Shown here: positions 25,581-34,722 of the stretch, piece by piece | Layout: each line of letters begins with the position of its first letter | How positions within the stretch are numbered: the stretch's first letter is position 1 | Assembly (NCBI GenBank): GCA_039960995.1 | Contig: JBDVKF010000032.1 | Span: 62,001-126,000, forward strand | Origin: JABSSA01 sp039960995 | GTDB taxonomy: Bacteria; Pseudomonadota; Alphaproteobacteria; Rhodobacterales; Rhodobacteraceae | DNA length: 64,000 bases | Direction of reading: 5' to 3' | The notes under the pieces: generated by a model | What the model saw: only the letters and a program-made list of their open reading frames with translations | What the model was told of the DNA's origin: nothing | Databases searched by the model: none | Made by a program: the position numbers and the translations under genes

Positions 25581-26359
25581 CAGATCGTCGCGTTTGTGGC
25601 ACCGCCATCTAACAGAATATTCTGTCCAACGATAAAGCCCGCATGCACGGAACACAGAAAAGCACAAGTCGCGCCGAAATCTTCAATAGTTCCGTATCGT
25701 CCCGCCGGAATGGTTGCTGACCGACGCGCACGCGCCTCATCCAGCGAAATACCGTCCCGTTCGGCCACAGGTCCGTCCAGTGCGTTGGCCCTGTCGGTCG
25801 CATGGATGCCCGGAAGCAGATTGTTGATTGTCACACCTTGCCCTGCAACCTGCCGCGCAGTGCCCGCGACATATCCTGTCAAGCCCGTACGCGCAGCATT
25901 GGATAAACCCAATTGTGGAATAGGCGCCTTTACGGACTGCGATGTGATATTGACCACCCGACCCCAACCTCGGTCCATCATCCCCGGCAAACTGGCTTTC
26001 ATCAGCGCAATCGGGGTCAGCATGTTTGCGTCCAACGCCGCGATAAAGTCGTCGCGGTCCCAATCTGACCACAAGCCCGGAGGCGGACCACCTGCATTAT
26101 TCACCAAAATGTCCGGTGTTCCGGCGGCCTTGAGAACCGTGTCACGACCAGCTTCGCTCGTGATATCGGCGGCAACCGCCTGAACGGACACTCCATGTGC
26201 TGCACGAATACCCTCAGCCGCCGCCTCCAGTGCGTCAGCCCCACGCGCATTCATGACCAAATTAACACCCGCAGCTGCCAAAGCCTGCGCGCATCCAAGC
26301 CCTAGCCCCTTGGAAGACGCACACACCAATGCCGTTTTTCCGCCGATTCCAAGATCCAT
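25580..26359 (-). CDS. SDR family oxidoreductase lacking the YxxxK motif
   Basis: 259 residues from ATG 26359 (GTG 26362 just before it; GGAG lies 8 bases upstream of the ATG). The cofactor region is ALVCASSKGLGLG, and NNAGGPPPG is intact. The active-site Ser is in NITSQS, but 13 residues on, where Tyr is expected, LSNAAR gives Ser and the Lys position is Arg. Several SDR subgroups with LSN..R exist and are annotated as 3-oxoacyl-ACP reductase-like; their substrate is unknown. It overlaps the next gene by one base. Confidence 0.85.
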   Translation of the reverse strand: MDLGIGGKTALVCASSKGLGLGCAQALAAAGVNLVMNARGADALEAAAEGIRAAHGVSVQAVAADITSEAGRDTVLKAAGTPDILVNNAGGPPPGLWSDWDRDDFIAALDANMLTPIALMKASLPGMMDRGWGRVVNITSQSVKAPIPQLGLSNAARTGLTGYVAGTARQVAGQGVTINNLLPGIHATDRANALDGPVAERDGISLDEARARRSATIPAGRYGTIEDFGATCAFLCSVHAGFIVGQNILLDGGATNATI

Positions 26360-26492
26360 CACTCTTTCTCCGTTAATTGTTTACTAAATGGATACACACG
26401 CCCTGCATGCTTTGCCAGCAAAACGCCGTCGGATTGACCCAATCAATGGTCGTACCTAATGTAAACAGCGTGTTAATGATCTTGAGCCTCAC

Positions 26493-27500
26493 ATGAACAT
26501 TTCGAACCATTTGATTCCTGCGCACAGTCTGCCAGTGTTCTGCGCCGATCAGTTTCGTGTCATGGAAGGTGCAAACTTAGGTGACCCAATATCTTACGCT
26601 GAGGACTTGATGTTGGACGACGTATACTGTCTGCGCCGCGATTCCGTCGCTCAGCAACTGTGCATGGCTGTCAATCAGGACGGATGTTACAGCGTTACAG
26701 AAGACAGCAAACTGGGTCATCCCGGTGCTACTCTGCATTTGGATTGCGTCTTGACGTTGATGTCACGCGACGGACAAACCACAGATGCCCTTGTTCTGGT
26801 CGAAACCGATAGCGAAGGATCCATCGAGGAGATCTTTTTTTTGCCGTTGGCCGCTTTGGCAACTGGTGTCCCCTACGCATTGGTTGGAATTGACCCTGAG
26901 GCCGCTTCGGCCAAGCTGGCGCAACTCGCGTGTGCCCGTTTCACCCGTGGCACTCACATCACGGTACATTCAGGCGAACAACGCCCTATCGAATCCTTGC
27001 GCATCGGTGATCGCATTTTGACACGCGACGATGGTCCGCAAGAATTGCGTTGGATCGGAGAATCCACCGTCCGCGCCACTGGGGATTTTGCCCCGATTTG
27101 TATTAAAGCAGGTACTTTACACAATTCAGGCGATTTGATCGTCAGTCCAGATCACCGGTTGTTCATTTATCAACGCCAAGACAGTTTAGGCGCTGGCCGA
27201 TCCGAACTGTTGGTCAAGGCACGTCACTTGATCAACGATGACAGTATAACCGTCCAAGCAGGTGGGTTTGTTGATTACTTTCAACTGCTATTTGACGCCC
27301 ATCAAATTATCTATGCAGAGGGGATCGCAGCGGAATCAATGTTGATCGACTTGCGCACGCGCTCTGCTGTCCCCGATGATGTCTCACAGATGATTGCACC
27401 CAACTCCGACAAAGTGAGCGGTCTTGATGTCGATGAGACGTTGTTGGACCGACCGGATGCCGCCGAAACGCTGCGCCGATCATCTCGCACCCGTTCTTAG
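26493..27500 (+). CDS. Hint-domain protein
   Basis: 335 residues. The N-terminal half (1-145) is unrecognised. The Hint domain starts near Cys147 with ARFTRGTHITVHSGEQRPIESLRIGDRILTRDDGPQEL, then IWIGE-like WIGES, VSPDHRLFI, and FQLLFDAHQIIYAEGIAAES. Such proteins are frequent in roseobacters; function unknown. It is convergent with the DEAD-box helicase, with only 12 bases between the stops. Confidence 0.8.
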   Translation: MNISNHLIPAHSLPVFCADQFRVMEGANLGDPISYAEDLMLDDVYCLRRDSVAQQLCMAVNQDGCYSVTEDSKLGHPGATLHLDCVLTLMSRDGQTTDALVLVETDSEGSIEEIFFLPLAALATGVPYALVGIDPEAASAKLAQLACARFTRGTHITVHSGEQRPIESLRIGDRILTRDDGPQELRWIGESTVRATGDFAPICIKAGTLHNSGDLIVSPDHRLFIYQRQDSLGAGRSELLVKARHLINDDSITVQAGGFVDYFQLLFDAHQIIYAEGIAAESMLIDLRTRSAVPDDVSQMIAPNSDKVSGLDVDETLLDRPDAAETLRRSSRTRS

Positions 27501-27512
27501 GCACATTTGCGA

Positions 27513-28946
27513 TTAGCTCACGCGGCGTTTTTCAAAGCTGAGCGCAATAAAGCCCGGAAGATGATCCCCAAGACCAACCACGGGGGCCTTATTGTTATCA
27601 CGCCTGTTGTCATCGCGATTCTTGTTGTCCGAACGTGGTTTGCTGTCCGAACGTGGTTTGCTGTTGTCACGTTGCGGCTGTTTGTTGGACGATCGACTAC
27701 GCGACCGGCTGGATGACTTGCTTTCTGTGTCTTCAGATTGCGCTTTTTGTGTTTCTTTTGGCGCTTCAGACTTCTTGGGCTCAGATTCACGCTCTGATTT
27801 CACAGGATTTTCAAGCCGTGGAATTTCCTTTTGGATCAGCTTTTTAACTGCATCAAAGGCTTTTTCATCCCGCGACGAACAAATCATCAAAGCTTTGCCA
27901 TCACGACCCGCACGACCCGTGCGCCCGATCCGATGAACGTAATCTTCTGGGTGCCCCGGCACATCAAAGTTAAACACATGGCTTACACTTGGAACGTCCA
28001 AACCGCGCGCCGCAACATCTGATGCGACAAGCAAACGAATTTCGCCTTCACGAAATCCTTCCAACGTTTTCATGCGTTGCGATTGCTCAAGATCGCCATG
28101 GATCGGCGATGCATTATATCCGTATTTTTTCAATGACTTGGCACAAATATCCACGTCCGTTTTTCGGTTACAGAAAATAATGGCGTTTGTGCACGCATCG
28201 CCTTCTTTGTCGATCAACGCCCGCAACAATTTACGCTTTTCGCTGCCTTCACGATCACGCCGCGAGGCTTTGAACATCACGACACCCTGTTCGATGGTTT
28301 CAGACGCAGTCGCCTGACGTGCCACTTCGACCCGCGCAGGAGCGGATAAAAAGGTGTTGGTGATCCGCTCAATCTCTGGCGCCATTGTCGCTGAAAAGAA
28401 CAGAGTTTGGCGGGTAAATGGTGTCAGACCAAAGATGCGTTCGATATCGGGGATGAACCCCATGTCCAGCATCCGGTCCGCTTCGTCGACGACCATGACC
28501 TTGACGTCAGACAAAATAAGCTTGCCGCGTTCGAAATGGTCCAACAATCGCCCCGGAGTCGCGATCAGAACATCCACACCCTTGTCGATAATTACTTCTT
28601 GTTCGCGAAAACTGACGCCACCGATCAACAGGGCTTTGGTCAATTTGAGGTATTTCGAATACGAGTCGAAATTTTCGGCCACTTGCGCCGCCAATTCGCG
28701 CGTCGGGCACAGAACCAAGCTGCGCGGCATCCGAGCCCGCGCGCGTCCACGTGCCAAAAGGGATAGCATCGGCAGGGTGAAACTGGCCGTTTTACCCGTT
28801 CCGGTCTGCGCTATTCCCAAGACATCCCGTCCTTCCAATGCGGAAGGGATGGCACCAGCCTGAATAGGAGTCGGGCTTTCATAGCCAGCTTCCTCTACAG
28901 CTTTCAGAACTTTTGGATTCAGGTTTAAATCAGAAAACTTTGTCAT
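27513..28946 (-). CDS. DEAD-box ATP-dependent RNA helicase (RhlE-type)
   Basis: 477 residues from ATG 28946; an earlier ATG at 28961 is possible. Q-motif FSDLNLNPKVLKAVEEAGYESPTPIQ, Walker A AQTGTGKT, DEAD box VVDEADRMLD, SAT (FFSATM), and HRIGRTGRAG in order. The tail from about residue 370 is low-complexity, rich in Ser, Arg, Lys, Asp and Asn, and probably binds RNA. An 18-nt tandem repeat near 27630-27665 encodes KPRSDS/KPRSDN. It likely unwinds structured mRNA or rRNA. Confidence 0.92.
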   Translation of the reverse strand: MTKFSDLNLNPKVLKAVEEAGYESPTPIQAGAIPSALEGRDVLGIAQTGTGKTASFTLPMLSLLARGRARARMPRSLVLCPTRELAAQVAENFDSYSKYLKLTKALLIGGVSFREQEVIIDKGVDVLIATPGRLLDHFERGKLILSDVKVMVVDEADRMLDMGFIPDIERIFGLTPFTRQTLFFSATMAPEIERITNTFLSAPARVEVARQATASETIEQGVVMFKASRRDREGSEKRKLLRALIDKEGDACTNAIIFCNRKTDVDICAKSLKKYGYNASPIHGDLEQSQRMKTLEGFREGEIRLLVASDVAARGLDVPSVSHVFNFDVPGHPEDYVHRIGRTGRAGRDGKALMICSSRDEKAFDAVKKLIQKEIPRLENPVKSERESEPKKSEAPKETQKAQSEDTESKSSSRSRSRSSNKQPQRDNSKPRSDSKPRSDNKNRDDNRRDNNKAPVVGLGDHLPGFIALSFEKRRVS

Positions 28947-29069
28947 TTGTGTCCGTAACATTTGCGGACACTCACCCGGCCCGCCTTCGCGTATGATGCC
29001 AGGCCTAACGCCACGAAGAGCAAAAATGCTCGGCATGATGCGCGTCATTAACAGCTTGAGCCTAGTGCG

Positions 29070-29270
29070 TCAAATGCCCATGCCCACCACATCCGGGAAT
29101 TGGCGGCTTAATACCTCGTTTAGCTTAAGGTCATGCAATTGCAATAAATTCCGCTCTTTCAGACGCGCTCTCAACTCTGGGCTGTCTCCGACGACTTCAT
29201 CAAAGAATTTGCGCAAACCTTTTTCACCTTCGAACTCCAACAGCGCCGCAAAAACATCGTGCAGCGTCAT
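29070..29270 (-). CDS. Small coupled frame, probable detached C-terminus of the upstream glycosyltransferase
   Basis: 66 residues from ATG 29270, overlapping the glycosyltransferase stop by ATGA. It reads MTLHDVFAALLEFEGEKGL, then FFDEVVGDSPELRARL, and is helical. The junction lies at a run of six G on the coding strand. With one more G (or a -1 slip) the upstream frame would read on as KGGMTLHDV, giving a single 317-residue protein. I therefore think this is the C-terminal part of the glycosyltransferase, either split by an indel or made by frameshifting. Confidence 0.55.
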   Translation of the reverse strand: MTLHDVFAALLEFEGEKGLRKFFDEVVGDSPELRARLKERNLLQLHDLKLNEVLSRQFPDVVGMGI

Positions 29271-30019
29271 CCCCCCTTGTCGCGGGGGAACGCAGGTGAA
29301 AGTTCGTCGCGGTACGATCCTACGCTGTGTCGAAAGTCGAAATGGGCACGCCATTCGTCGTATGAACGCGCATGAACATGGGCCACAGTCATGTCGGGAT
29401 AATCCAAAGAATTGGATGTCACATCATCGCCCACAAATATTCGATGAATTCGGAGCTTTAGATCATCGTTGCCAGGGCGAACAAATAGCTTCCCAGCCAT
29501 GTGGCTTAGGAAACCACCGGCCAGAAACTGTCCAAATTCCGGATAGAGGTTGGACACCTGCTCCAATCGGTTTTCGCTGCGTGGGATATATTGCTTATAT
29601 GCTTTGCCGTCGCCCCCTGCCAGCCGTTCGATCGGACGGACCCGTATGCTTTCGACATCGTCCGGGACCCGCGCCAATGCAGCACCAATACCGCCTTCAG
29701 CCAATACAAATTCGTCCACATCCACATGGCCGATCCAATCTAGATCGCCATGTTTGTGATACGCACGCGTCGCATTATGGGATTGACGCTTTTGGTGACG
29801 TTTCGGACGTCGACCGCGTCCTGCCCAGTGTTCATCGTCACACACAATCACCCGCGCCATAGGATGGTTGCGCAACGCTTTTTCCGCAACTGGATTGGGC
29901 TCATCCAGAAAAATGATCACGTGCGCCGCGCCAGCATCAATATGATAGGTCGCAAATTTAAGAACATCCTGCGCCGGAGCTTTGATTGTTGAAACAATTC
30001 CCCAACGCACATCCGGCAT
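29267..30019 (-). CDS. Glycosyltransferase family 2-like protein, apparently shortened by a frameshift
   Basis: 250 residues. The nucleotide-sugar-binding DXD motif is in IGHVDVDEFVL near residue 97; the start RWGIVSTIKAPAQDVLKFATYHIDAGA resembles the DUF23/GT2-4 type in roseobacters. No signal or membrane segment. The start TAATG overlaps the prfC stop. The frame ends at AFPRDKGG within a G6 tract, and a second open frame continues with what looks like the rest of the domain (29070-29270). Confidence 0.75.
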   Translation of the reverse strand: MPDVRWGIVSTIKAPAQDVLKFATYHIDAGAAHVIIFLDEPNPVAEKALRNHPMARVIVCDDEHWAGRGRRPKRHQKRQSHNATRAYHKHGDLDWIGHVDVDEFVLAEGGIGAALARVPDDVESIRVRPIERLAGGDGKAYKQYIPRSENRLEQVSNLYPEFGQFLAGGFLSHMAGKLFVRPGNDDLKLRIHRIFVGDDVTSNSLDYPDMTVAHVHARSYDEWRAHFDFRHSVGSYRDELSPAFPRDKGG

Positions 30020-31626
30020 TACACCATCATTTCCTTTGTCGCGGTCAATTTGACATCCGGGTAATCCCGTTCCACGCGATCAATATCCCACTGTAAGCGG
30101 GTCAAATAGACGATATCGCCATCATGATCGTAACTGATGTGTTGTTTGTTTTTGTCTACAAAGCTCTCAACGGCGGCCTTTTCACCAGACACCCAACGCG
30201 CAGATGTAAATTGAGACGTGTCAAACCGCACCGGCAGCCCGTATTCCAATTCGATCCGGCTGGCCAACACCTCAAATTGCAAAGCCCCCACGACACCGAC
30301 AACAAAACCGGATCCAATCGACGGTTTGAACACTTTGGCAGCACCTTCTTCTGCAAACTGCATCAGTGCTTTTTCAAGGTGTTTTGCCTTTAGCGGATCA
30401 CCTGCCCGGACAGATTGCAGCAATTCTGGCGCGAAAGACGGAATGCCTGATGCCCGCAATGCTTCCCCTTCGGTCAAGGTATCGCCAATGCGCAGCTGCC
30501 CGTGGTTCGGAATGCCGATGATGTCGCCAGCCCACGCCTCCTCGGCCAATTCCCGATCAGACGCCAGAAACAGCACAGGGTTCGAAATGGCCATCGGCTT
30601 TTTCGCCCGCACATGCATCAGTTTCATACCGCGTTTGAAATGCCCCGAGGCCAAGCGCACAAACGCAACGCGGTCCCTGTGTTTGGGGTCCATATTGGCC
30701 TGCACCTTAAAGACAAACCCAGTCACCTTGGTCTCTTCGGGCAGGATCTGACGCGGTTGCGCTGATTGAACCTGAGGCTCTGGCCCGTAAACCGCAATCC
30801 CTTCCATCAGCTCTTTGACACCAAACGAATTGATCGCTGATCCAAACCAGATCGGCGTCAATGTGCCTTCAAGCATGGCTTCACGATCCAAAGGAGGCAG
30901 CAATTCGCGGGCCATCTCCAAATCTTCACGCAGCTTTTCCAACAGGTGCTGCGGCACGTATTTTGCAAGTTCTGGATCGTCCAGACCATTAATTTCGATC
31001 GATTCCGCAACGCGGTTTCGATCGGCGCGGTCCATCAGTTCAAGGCGGTCCCGCAGGATATCATAACACCCAAGAAAGTCGCGCCCCTGCCCAATTGGCC
31101 AACTGGCTGGCGTGACATCAATGGCAAGGTTTTCTTGTATTTCGTCAATGATTTCAAATGTGTCGCGGCTTTCACGGTCCATCTTGTTACAGAAAGTCAG
31201 AATAGGGAGATCGCGTAATCGGCACACTTCGAACAGTTTACGCGTTTGGCTTTCCACACCCTTTGCCCCATCGATCACCATCACCGCCGCATCCACGGCC
31301 GTTAATGTGCGATACGTATCTTCCGAGAAATCCGAGTGGCCGGGTGTATCCACAAGGTTGAACCGAAATTCGCGGTAATCGAACGACATGGCCGAGGCGC
31401 TGACCGAAATACCGCGGTCCTTTTCCATGGCCATGAAATCCGAACGTGTCCGGCGCGCTTCGCCTTTTGCACGCACCTGACCGGCCATCTGGATCGCCCC
31501 GCCAAACAACAGGAACTTTTCCGTCAACGTGGTCTTACCAGCGTCCGGGTGAGAAATAATCGCAAACGTACGACGTCGCGCAATTTCAGGGGGCAATTCG
31601 GGGCGATTTGAAGCTGTGTCTAACAT
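30019..31626 (-). CDS. prfC: Peptide chain release factor 3
   Basis: 535 residues from ATG 31626; the frame is open upstream, but this start gives the typical ELPPEIARRRTFAIISHPDAGKTTLTEK. G1 motif HPDAGKTT, G3 DTPGH, G4 NKMDR. The GTPase recycles RF1 and RF2 after peptide release. Length and sequence are normal. It overlaps the glycosyltransferase by one base. Confidence 0.96.
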   Translation of the reverse strand: MLDTASNRPELPPEIARRRTFAIISHPDAGKTTLTEKFLLFGGAIQMAGQVRAKGEARRTRSDFMAMEKDRGISVSASAMSFDYREFRFNLVDTPGHSDFSEDTYRTLTAVDAAVMVIDGAKGVESQTRKLFEVCRLRDLPILTFCNKMDRESRDTFEIIDEIQENLAIDVTPASWPIGQGRDFLGCYDILRDRLELMDRADRNRVAESIEINGLDDPELAKYVPQHLLEKLREDLEMARELLPPLDREAMLEGTLTPIWFGSAINSFGVKELMEGIAVYGPEPQVQSAQPRQILPEETKVTGFVFKVQANMDPKHRDRVAFVRLASGHFKRGMKLMHVRAKKPMAISNPVLFLASDRELAEEAWAGDIIGIPNHGQLRIGDTLTEGEALRASGIPSFAPELLQSVRAGDPLKAKHLEKALMQFAEEGAAKVFKPSIGSGFVVGVVGALQFEVLASRIELEYGLPVRFDTSQFTSARWVSGEKAAVESFVDKNKQHISYDHDGDIVYLTRLQWDIDRVERDYPDVKLTATKEMMV

Positions 31627-31839
31627 GATGCGCATATATCCGCGCGACCCTGATCGAGCAAGCCGCCTCAAGGCATTTGTCTTGGTCTTCTAAATGAACG
31701 CCAAATGTCACCTTAAAAAACGAACACTCTCTGCCACCGTCTTTTGGGATCCTGCACTTGTCGATGCGATGTAAGCTCATGACAAAAACTGTCACCAGCA
31801 CCAGCTACCCTACAGACATCGAATGACAGGAGATTGAAA

Positions 31840-32205
31840 ATGACATTTAACGAAGTTGCTGCTGAACTGGTCGCAGGTTGCCGCGAAAACCGGACCATGA
31901 CCAACCTTGATACGATTTATGCCACTGACGCCGTTTCCGTCGAAGCCGCTGACATGGGCAACGGGCGCGAAACCCAAGGCATCGCGGGCATCAAAGGCAA
32001 ACACGAATGGTGGGACAGTGCTTTTGAGGTTCTAGAGGCCAACGTCTCGGATCCTATGCCCCACGGCGAAGACCGGTTTGCCGTCATCTTTGAAATGAAA
32101 GCAAAGAACAAAGAAACGGGCGTTGTCGAGGACATGAAAGAAGTCGCGCTTTATACTGTGTCCGCTGGAAAAATTTCCAAAGAAGAGTTCTTTTACGGGA
32201 TGTAA
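31840..32205 (+). CDS. SnoaL-like / nuclear transport factor 2 family protein
   Basis: 121 residues from ATG 31840, with AGGAG eight bases upstream. MTFNEVAAELVAGCRENRT, then LDTIYATDAVSVEAADMGNGRETQGIAGIKGKHEWW, is the pattern of SnoaL-type cone-fold proteins. The ligand or reaction is unknown. Divergent from prfC and followed by a strong terminator. Confidence 0.8.
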   Translation: MTFNEVAAELVAGCRENRTMTNLDTIYATDAVSVEAADMGNGRETQGIAGIKGKHEWWDSAFEVLEANVSDPMPHGEDRFAVIFEMKAKNKETGVVEDMKEVALYTVSAGKISKEEFFYGM

Positions 32206-32234
32206 GCGACAGGATCATCCAGATCGGTGCAAAG

Positions 32235-32263
32235 GCGGCCACACTTTGATGTGGCCGCTTTTT
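32235..32263. terminator. Strong bidirectional intrinsic terminator
   Basis: GCGGCCACA / TGTGGCCGC, a perfect 9-bp GC-rich stem with loop CTTTGA, followed by TTTTT and preceded by AAAG. It lies between the convergent SnoaL-like gene (+) and the rnj gene (-), so it can end transcription from both sides, including the long minus-strand block. Confidence 0.9.
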
Positions 32264-32268
32264 CTATA

Positions 32269-33939
32269 TCAGGCGCTCAAGCGACTGATGACAATCGTGA
32301 CTTCGGGCTTTTTGCCAATCTCAAACATCGAAGAATTGCGCACAATGCGGCGCAAGGATTCCGTCAAGGCATCGTCGTCTTTTAGCGTTTTAGCTTTTGC
32401 GCGGCCCAAGAATTGATTCAAATCTTCTTCCAGCACATCAACCAATGGCGCGTTAGATGTCCCTGTTTCCGGTAAGCCTCGCAATTCACACCACGGATCA
32501 CCCAATGGTTCGTCTTCTTCATCGACGATCAACGTGACCAAGACATGCCCGTTCAAAGCCATGCGGATTCGATCACGTACAACGCCGTCCATCGCGCCGA
32601 TTTTAACAGTACCGTCCAAATACGTGCGCCCAGTGTCAACGTATCCCGCAACCCTTGGCGCGTTGCCAGACAGATCGATCATCATTCCGTTCACAGCCAG
32701 AACGCCAACGCGGCCTTTGCCTTCGGCCAGCTTAACGTGTTCACGCAGATGCCGATGTTCGCCGTGCATCGGAATAACAATTTGCGGATTCACAATGTCT
32801 TGCAGGCGCAGAATATCTGGACGGTTCGCGTGACCAGACACGTGATACAAACCTGAGCTGTCATCAACCACATCCACACCCTTTTCTGAAAAGGCGTTCA
32901 TGATGCGAATGACACCCTTTTCGTTCCCGGGAATGGTCTTGGACGAAAACAGGAACAGATCGCCTTCTTTCAGCTCAAGCCCAAGGAATTTCCCATTGGC
33001 CAATTGCGCCGACGCCGCCCGGCGTTCGCCTTGCGATCCAGTTACAAGCAACATCAGGTTTTCACGCGGAATGTTCTTGGCGTCCTCAGGACTGACGGTT
33101 TTCGGGAAGTCTTTCAGGACATTGGTTTCAACAGCCGCCTCGACCATCCGGCGCATGGCCCGGCCCAACAGGCAAATCGAACGGCCTGCCGCCTGTCCGG
33201 CCTCTGCCAGTGTTTTTAACCGTGCAACATTTGATGCAAATGTCGTTGCCACAACCATGCCCGGCGCGTCGACCAACAGCTTTTGAATATCCGGCCCAAG
33301 CGTGGATTCGCTGCGCCCTGCGGCGGGCGAAAACACGTTGGTGCTGTCGCACACCAGCGCTTTGACACCATCCTTGGACACATCCGCCCAAAGATCGGGA
33401 TCAAACGGTTCGCCAACAATAGGCGCCGTGTCCAATTTAAAGTCGCCCGTGTGAATGACGCGCCCGTCTGGCGTATCAATAATAAGGGCTGCACTTTCGG
33501 GGATCGAATGCGACATCGGCAAAAAGCCGACCTTGAAGGCCCCTGCCTCAGTTTGTTCTGGCCAGCTTGCCACAACACGAACAGCGTCGACCGGATGCCC
33601 GTGTTCCTCCATTTTGCGTCGCGCTATATTCGCGGTGAACGGACGCGCATAGATCGGCACACCCAAATCATCGAATGTATGCGCAATCGCGCCCACGTGG
33701 TCTTCGTGCGCGTGTGTGACAAAGATCGCATCGATCCGATCACGGCGTTCTTTCAACCAACTGATATCCGGCAGGATCAGATCCACACCGGGCGTTCCGT
33801 CCATATCCGGGAACGTAACCCCCAGATCGACAACGATCAGGCGTTCCTTGTCCGCCGGTCCATACCCATACACATAGGCATTCATTCCAATTTCACCCGC
33901 CCCTCCGAGGGGTAGGTAGATCAAGCGTTCAGTGCTCAC
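32269..33939 (-). CDS. rnj: Ribonuclease J
   Basis: 556 residues, GTG start. Metallo-beta-lactamase core with the zinc motif HAHEDH, SHSIPES and HTGDFK; beta-CASP motifs follow, including SGHANRPD. RNase J is both a 5' exonuclease and endonuclease in RNA turnover and rRNA maturation; it is the common alphaproteobacterial type. It starts at the coaX stop (TAAGTG) and closes the nuo-linked block. Confidence 0.95.
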   Translation of the reverse strand: MSTERLIYLPLGGAGEIGMNAYVYGYGPADKERLIVVDLGVTFPDMDGTPGVDLILPDISWLKERRDRIDAIFVTHAHEDHVGAIAHTFDDLGVPIYARPFTANIARRKMEEHGHPVDAVRVVASWPEQTEAGAFKVGFLPMSHSIPESAALIIDTPDGRVIHTGDFKLDTAPIVGEPFDPDLWADVSKDGVKALVCDSTNVFSPAAGRSESTLGPDIQKLLVDAPGMVVATTFASNVARLKTLAEAGQAAGRSICLLGRAMRRMVEAAVETNVLKDFPKTVSPEDAKNIPRENLMLLVTGSQGERRAASAQLANGKFLGLELKEGDLFLFSSKTIPGNEKGVIRIMNAFSEKGVDVVDDSSGLYHVSGHANRPDILRLQDIVNPQIVIPMHGEHRHLREHVKLAEGKGRVGVLAVNGMMIDLSGNAPRVAGYVDTGRTYLDGTVKIGAMDGVVRDRIRMALNGHVLVTLIVDEEDEPLGDPWCELRGLPETGTSNAPLVDVLEEDLNQFLGRAKAKTLKDDDALTESLRRIVRNSSMFEIGKKPEVTIVISRLSA

Positions 33940-34713
33940 TTACATATTGTCCTTGTTATATCTGTAGATGACCGTCAGGCCATGCATGGTCAGGTCATCG
34001 TCGAACACATCGAACAACTGATCACCTTGATTAAATAATGGGGCAAGCCCGCCAGTCCCGATCACCCGCATCGGACGATCATGTTCGCCTTTGATACGGG
34101 CACAAATTTCGCGGACCAGTCCGACATACCCCCAGAAAACGCCTGCTTGCATACAAGCAACCGTGTTTGTTCCTATGACCTTTTGCGGCTTGGTCACGTC
34201 AACATGTGGCAAGGCCGCTGCCGCTTGGTGCAATGCTTCCAATGACAGATTTACCCCGGGCGAAATCACACCGCCAATATAAGCGCCATCATGTGCGACG
34301 ACATCAAAGGTTGTCGCCGTTCCAAAGTCGACAACGACCACGTCGCCCCCATGGCGATCAAAAGCCCCGGCGGCATTGACCAAACGATCCGGTCCGACCT
34401 GAGTGCCTTCGTCCACACGCGGCAGTTTTGGCAACAGGCAATCCGGTTTCCCCACGACCAACGGCCGCGTGTTAAAGTACCGATCACACAAGACCCGCAA
34501 GTTGAACACAACTCGGGGCACCGTAGACGAAATGATGACGTCCGTGATATCAACATCGATTTTTTGGAACCCCATCAGCGATGACAGCCAGACGTAATAT
34601 TGATCCGCCGTGCGCTGATGTTCCGTAGACGTGCGCCACGTGCTGATAAAAGACGAGCCGTCCCAAATCGAAAAAACAGTATTTGTGTTGCCGCAGTCAA
34701 TGGCCAGAAGCAT
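33940..34713 (-). CDS. coaX: Type III pantothenate kinase
   Basis: 257 residues. MLLAIDCGNTNTVFSIWDG is the ASKHA P-loop region, with GPDRLVNAAGA and VVDFGTATTFDVV as the other motifs. It catalyses the first step of coenzyme A synthesis (pantothenate to 4'-phosphopantothenate) and needs a monovalent cation. It lies between birA and rnj, 9 bases after the birA stop. Confidence 0.95.
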   Translation of the reverse strand: MLLAIDCGNTNTVFSIWDGSSFISTWRTSTEHQRTADQYYVWLSSLMGFQKIDVDITDVIISSTVPRVVFNLRVLCDRYFNTRPLVVGKPDCLLPKLPRVDEGTQVGPDRLVNAAGAFDRHGGDVVVVDFGTATTFDVVAHDGAYIGGVISPGVNLSLEALHQAAAALPHVDVTKPQKVIGTNTVACMQAGVFWGYVGLVREICARIKGEHDRPMRVIGTGGLAPLFNQGDQLFDVFDDDLTMHGLTVIYRYNKDNM

Positions 34714-34722
34714 GACAAGCCT

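Noticed and set aside
28993..29862. 289-codon plus-strand open frame over the glycosyltransferase
   Set aside because: Antisense to the glycosyltransferase and its small companion, with random composition.
33283..33915. 210-codon plus-strand open frame
   Set aside because: Antisense to ribonuclease J, no motif.
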